Shown in pieces: positions 5,276-7,344 of a DNA stretch of 7,344 bases. Each line of letters starts with the position of its first letter. Position 1 is the stretch's first letter. Made by a program: the position numbers and the translations under genes. The notes under the pieces were generated by a model. That model did not search any database and was not told where the DNA came from. It saw nothing but the letters and a program-made list of their open reading frames with translations. Source of the stretch: a bacterium (GTDB taxonomy: Bacteria; Krumholzibacteriota; Krumholzibacteria; LZORAL124-64-63); assembly GCA_030592025.1 (NCBI GenBank), contig JAUUZX010000061.1, positions 1 to 7,344 on the forward strand, read 5' to 3'.

Positions 5276-5306
5276 GAGCGACGCCACCGATGCAGGGGCG
5301 CCGCTC
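5276..5306 (-). other. Hairpin between the KBL-like gene and the small Cys protein
   Basis: On the minus-strand transcript, GAGCGGCGCC (from 5306-5297) pairs with GGCGTCGCTC (5285-5276): 10 bp with one G-U, and an 11-base loop. On the other strand the same position would be an A-C mismatch, so the structure favours the operon's sense RNA. There is no T-run after it. It may stabilise the upstream mRNA or reduce expression of the last gene. Confidence 0.35.
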
Positions 5307-5316
5307 CGTGATGATC

Positions 5317-6564
5317 CTACAGCCCGAACATCTCCTTGATCTCCTTCTTGCCCTTGCCCAGGATGCCGTGCTTGGCGCCGACCTTGCGGAAGGCGGCCAG
5401 ACCGGCCTCCAGGTGATGCTGCTCGTGGCCGGCGGAGATCTGGGTGCGGATCCTCGCCGCGCCCTTGCCCACCACGGGGAAGAAGAAGCCCACTGCGTAG
5501 ATGCCCTCGTCGTACAGGTCCCGGGACATGTCCTGGGCCAGCTTCGCGTTGTACAGCATGACCGGCACGATGGGGGTGTCCCCCGCCTTCAGGTCGAAGC
5601 CGGCCTCCTCCAGGCCCGCCCGCCAGAACTTCGTGTTGGCCTCGAGCTTGTCGCGGCGCTCGGTCGTCTCGCTGATGAGGTCGATGACGCGGATGGCGCC
5701 CGCCACGATGACCGGGGCCACGGTGTTGCTGAACAGGTAGGGCCTCGCCCGTTGGCGGCACAGCTCGACCAGCTCGGACCGGCCGCTCACACAGCCACCC
5801 GACGCGCCGCCCAGGGCCTTGCCCAGGGTGGTGGTGATGATGTCGATGCGGCCCATGACGTCGCAGTGCTCGTGGGTGCCGCGGCCGGTCCTGCCGATGA
5901 AGCCGGAGGAGTGGCTGTCGTCCACGAAGACCATGGCGTCGTGCTTGTCGGCGAGGTCGCAGATCTCGTCGAGCTTGGCCAGGTCGCCGTCCATGGAGAA
6001 GACACCGTCGGTGATGATCAGGCGGCGCTGCTTGTCCTGATGGAGCTCCAGCTTCTCGGCGAGGTGGTCCATGTTGGAGTGCTTGTAGGTGTCCTGCTGG
6101 GCCTTGCACAGGCGCATGCCGTCGACGATGGAGGCGTGGACGAGACGATCGGCGATCATGATGTCGTCGGGACCCAGCACCGCCTCGAAGACGCCGGCGT
6201 TGGCGTCCATGCAGGACGGGAAGAGGATCGTGTCCTCGGTGCCCAGGAACGTGGTCAGCTTCTGCTCGAGGGTGCGGTGGATGTCCTGGGTGCCGCAGAT
6301 GAAGCGCACCGATGACAGTCCGTAGCCCCGCTCGTCCAGGCCGGCCCGGGCCGCCGCGATCACCTCGGGGTGGCTCGACAGGCCGAGGTAGTTGTTGGCG
6401 CAGAAGTTGATGACGCGCTTGGCCGGGGCGCCGGCGGGGAACTCGACGTCGACGTCCGCCGCCTGGGGGCTCTGGATGAAGCGCTCTTCCTTGAAGAGCC
6501 CGGCCTCGCGGATGCCCTCGAGCTCGGCCTGGTACTTCTGGCGCGCGATGTCGGAATAGGACAT
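5317..6564 (-). CDS. kbl: Alpha-oxoamine synthase, glycine C-acetyltransferase (KBL)-like
   Basis: A 415-residue PLP enzyme of fold type I. Residues recognised by comparison with E. coli KBL: FCANNYLGL (54-62, with Asn57), GYGLSSVRFICGTQDIH (80-96), HASIVDG (143-149), DGVFSMDG (186-193, Ser190), VDDSHSSGF (214-222, the PLP-ring Asp and His), TTTLGKALGGASGG (244-257, Lys249 forming the Schiff base), RPYLFSN (274-280), and RIRTQIS (371-377, Arg373 for the substrate carboxylate). KBL joins acetyl-CoA and glycine to give 2-amino-3-ketobutyrate; relatives with longer acyl donors make KAPA, 5-aminolevulinate or 3-ketosphinganine. The motifs are nearest KBL, but the gene follows an acyl carrier protein and an acyl ligase by a 17-bp gap rather than threonine dehydrogenase. 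This leaves open an acyl-ACP donor, as in bacterial serine palmitoyltransferase systems. It has a short Lys-rich C-terminal extension (GKGKKEIKEMFGL). Start at ATG 6564, with AAGGGG upstream. Confidence 0.9.
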   Translation of the reverse strand: MSYSDIARQKYQAELEGIREAGLFKEERFIQSPQAADVDVEFPAGAPAKRVINFCANNYLGLSSHPEVIAAARAGLDERGYGLSSVRFICGTQDIHRTLEQKLTTFLGTEDTILFPSCMDANAGVFEAVLGPDDIMIADRLVHASIVDGMRLCKAQQDTYKHSNMDHLAEKLELHQDKQRRLIITDGVFSMDGDLAKLDEICDLADKHDAMVFVDDSHSSGFIGRTGRGTHEHCDVMGRIDIITTTLGKALGGASGGCVSGRSELVELCRQRARPYLFSNTVAPVIVAGAIRVIDLISETTERRDKLEANTKFWRAGLEEAGFDLKAGDTPIVPVMLYNAKLAQDMSRDLYDEGIYAVGFFFPVVGKGAARIRTQISAGHEQHHLEAGLAAFRKVGAKHGILGKGKKEIKEMFGL

Positions 6565-6581
6565 GTCGGTTCCCCTTCGGG

Positions 6582-6833
6582 TCAGGCGTTCTTGAACCGC
6601 ACCACGAGGGCGGCGATGCTGTCGACGGTATCGAAGGCTTCGGGGCTCGCGTCCGCGTCGGGGATCGCGATGTCGAACTTGTTCTCGAGGAAACGCTTCA
6701 GCGAGACCATGGAGAACGAGTCGACGATGCCGCCGGAGATGAGTTCGGTGTCGAAGCCGATTTCCTCGTCATCGTCGTCGTCCAGGTACTCGTGGATGAC
6801 GTACTCGAGGATCGCCTGCTTGAGGTCTTCCAT
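6582..6833 (-). CDS. Acyl carrier protein, probably dedicated to this operon
   Basis: An 83-residue acidic four-helix carrier protein. The attachment site for 4'-phosphopantetheine is Ser39 in GGIVDSFSMVSL, with Phe after the Ser where fatty-acid-synthesis AcpP has Leu (DSL). Helix I, MEDLKQAILEYVIHEYL, is followed by an unusual acidic run, DDDDDEE (18-24); helices II and III follow the Ser; the protein ends AALVVRFKNA. Start at ATG 6833, with AAGGAG seven bases upstream. It sits 15 bp after the ligase gene and 17 bp before the KBL-like gene, so translation is probably coupled. The likely role is to hold an acyl group made by the ligase and offer it to the synthase; this is inferred from order and spacing. 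A housekeeping AcpP would be expected beside fab genes instead. Confidence 0.9.
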   Translation of the reverse strand: MEDLKQAILEYVIHEYLDDDDDEEIGFDTELISGGIVDSFSMVSLKRFLENKFDIAIPDADASPEAFDTVDSIAALVVRFKNA

Positions 6834-6848
6834 TGTGTCTCTCCTTTG

Positions 6849-7344
6849 TCAGTCGTTCATCAGCGTGGAAATGTCGCCCACGGGCTCACCGAATTCCTGG
6901 GCGCGCAGCACGCGCCGGATGATCTTGCCGCTGCGGGTCTTGGGGAGTTGTTCGATGAACTCGATCTGCTGGGGCATGGCCAGGGGCGACAGCTTCTTGC
7001 GGATGAAGTTCATGATCTCGAGCTCCATGTCCTTGTCGGACTCGAACCCCGGCTTGAGGGTGACGAAGACCTTCACCACCTCCATGTTGGTGGGGTCGGG
7101 GGTGGCCACGGCCGCCGACTCGGCCACCGCCTGGTGCTCGAGCAGGGCCGACTCGATCTCGAAGGGCCCCACCAGGTGGCCACCCGTGTTGATCACGTCG
7201 TCGTCGCGGCCGATGAACCAGTAGTAGCCGTCCTTGTCGATGTTGGCCTGGTCCCCGCAGATGTACCAGCCGTTGACGTGCTTGCCGCGGAAACCCTCGT
7301 CGTTGTTCCAGTAGGTGCGGATCTGCGACGGCCACCCGGGGCGC
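6849..7344 (-). CDS. AMP-forming acyl/acetyl-CoA ligase, C-terminal part (5' end outside window)
   Basis: The last 164 residues of an adenylate-forming ligase of the acetyl-CoA synthetase group, reading leftward from the window edge. Visible motifs: GWYICGDQA and GYYWFIGRDDDVI (end of the large domain and the hinge), then the C-terminal lid with GPFEIESALLEH, VAESAAVATPDP and LPKTRSGKIIRR, whose SGK lysine is the catalytic residue of the adenylation step and the usual acetylation site. The ending GDISTLMND recalls the GDLSTMED end of Bacillus AcsA. The family activates a carboxylic acid with ATP to an acyl-AMP, then passes it to CoA or, in some members, to a phosphopantetheine arm. It is the upstream gene of the operon and lies 15 bp before the carrier protein, which could be its acceptor. 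The acid-binding pocket lies outside the window, so chain length cannot be judged. Confidence 0.92.
   Translation of the reverse strand, partial: RPGWPSQIRTYWNNDEGFRGKHVNGWYICGDQANIDKDGYYWFIGRDDDVINTGGHLVGPFEIESALLEHQAVAESAAVATPDPTNMEVVKVFVTLKPGFESDKDMELEIMNFIRKKLSPLAMPQQIEFIEQLPKTRSGKIIRRVLRAQEFGEPVGDISTLMND

Noticed and set aside
5290..6315. 341-residue plus-strand frame and the long plus frame at 6370-7224
   Set aside because: Val/Gly/His- or Ser-rich shadows of the KBL-like, ACP and ligase genes, whose catalytic motifs fix the minus strand.

Overview
The window is GC-rich bacterial DNA from a Gram-negative (diderm) organism: it carries two lipobox lipoproteins, an ExbD/TolR-like periplasmic protein and a Sec-secreted protein. 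Two exported-type proteins, at opposite ends of the first 4.8 kb, share a short C-terminal signature (W-x-x-[VL]-K-x-x-Y-R-stop) and one has a cohesin-like beta-sandwich pattern. From memory, such tails are common in secreted proteins of candidate phyla such as Krumholzibacteriota and Eisenbacteria. That placement is inference and low confidence. No insertion sequence, CRISPR array, tRNA or rRNA is visible.

Layout. Bases 1-706 (minus): the N-terminus of a lipoprotein that starts at TTG 130 and leaves the window, preceded by the C-terminal part of an exported-type protein whose own N-terminus cannot be found. Bases 725-1561 (plus): an exported protein with a Pro/Ala-rich linker and two tandem ExbD/TolR-like domains, followed by a strong stem-loop. 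Bases 1709-2992 (plus): a lipoprotein with an SdrD-B/Cna-B-like domain, closed by a very strong terminator. Bases 3051-3485: a gene-free stretch holding a 14-bp long-range stem (3235-3353) and a second hairpin, possibly a structured RNA, then the promoter and ribosome binding site of the next gene. Bases 3486-4154 (plus): family I inorganic pyrophosphatase, with a GC-rich terminator shared with the convergent gene. Bases 4232-4776 (minus): a secreted Cys-containing protein broken by a one-base frameshift at a GGGG run. Bases 4777-4950: an AT-rich upstream region with GTTGC/GCAAC palindromes. Bases 4951-7344 (minus): a compact operon, in transcription order an AMP-forming acyl/acetyl-CoA ligase (C-terminal part only), an acyl carrier protein, a 2-amino-3-ketobutyrate-CoA-ligase-like alpha-oxoamine synthase, and a small six-cysteine protein.

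The operon is the most interesting unit. A ligase, a dedicated carrier protein and an alpha-oxoamine synthase with 15- and 17-bp spacers form a logical pathway: activate an acid, load it on the carrier, and condense it with an amino acid with loss of CO2 to give an aminoketone. The synthase itself looks very close to threonine-catabolic KBL, which normally pairs with threonine dehydrogenase and needs no carrier protein. Enzyme identity and context therefore point in different directions.
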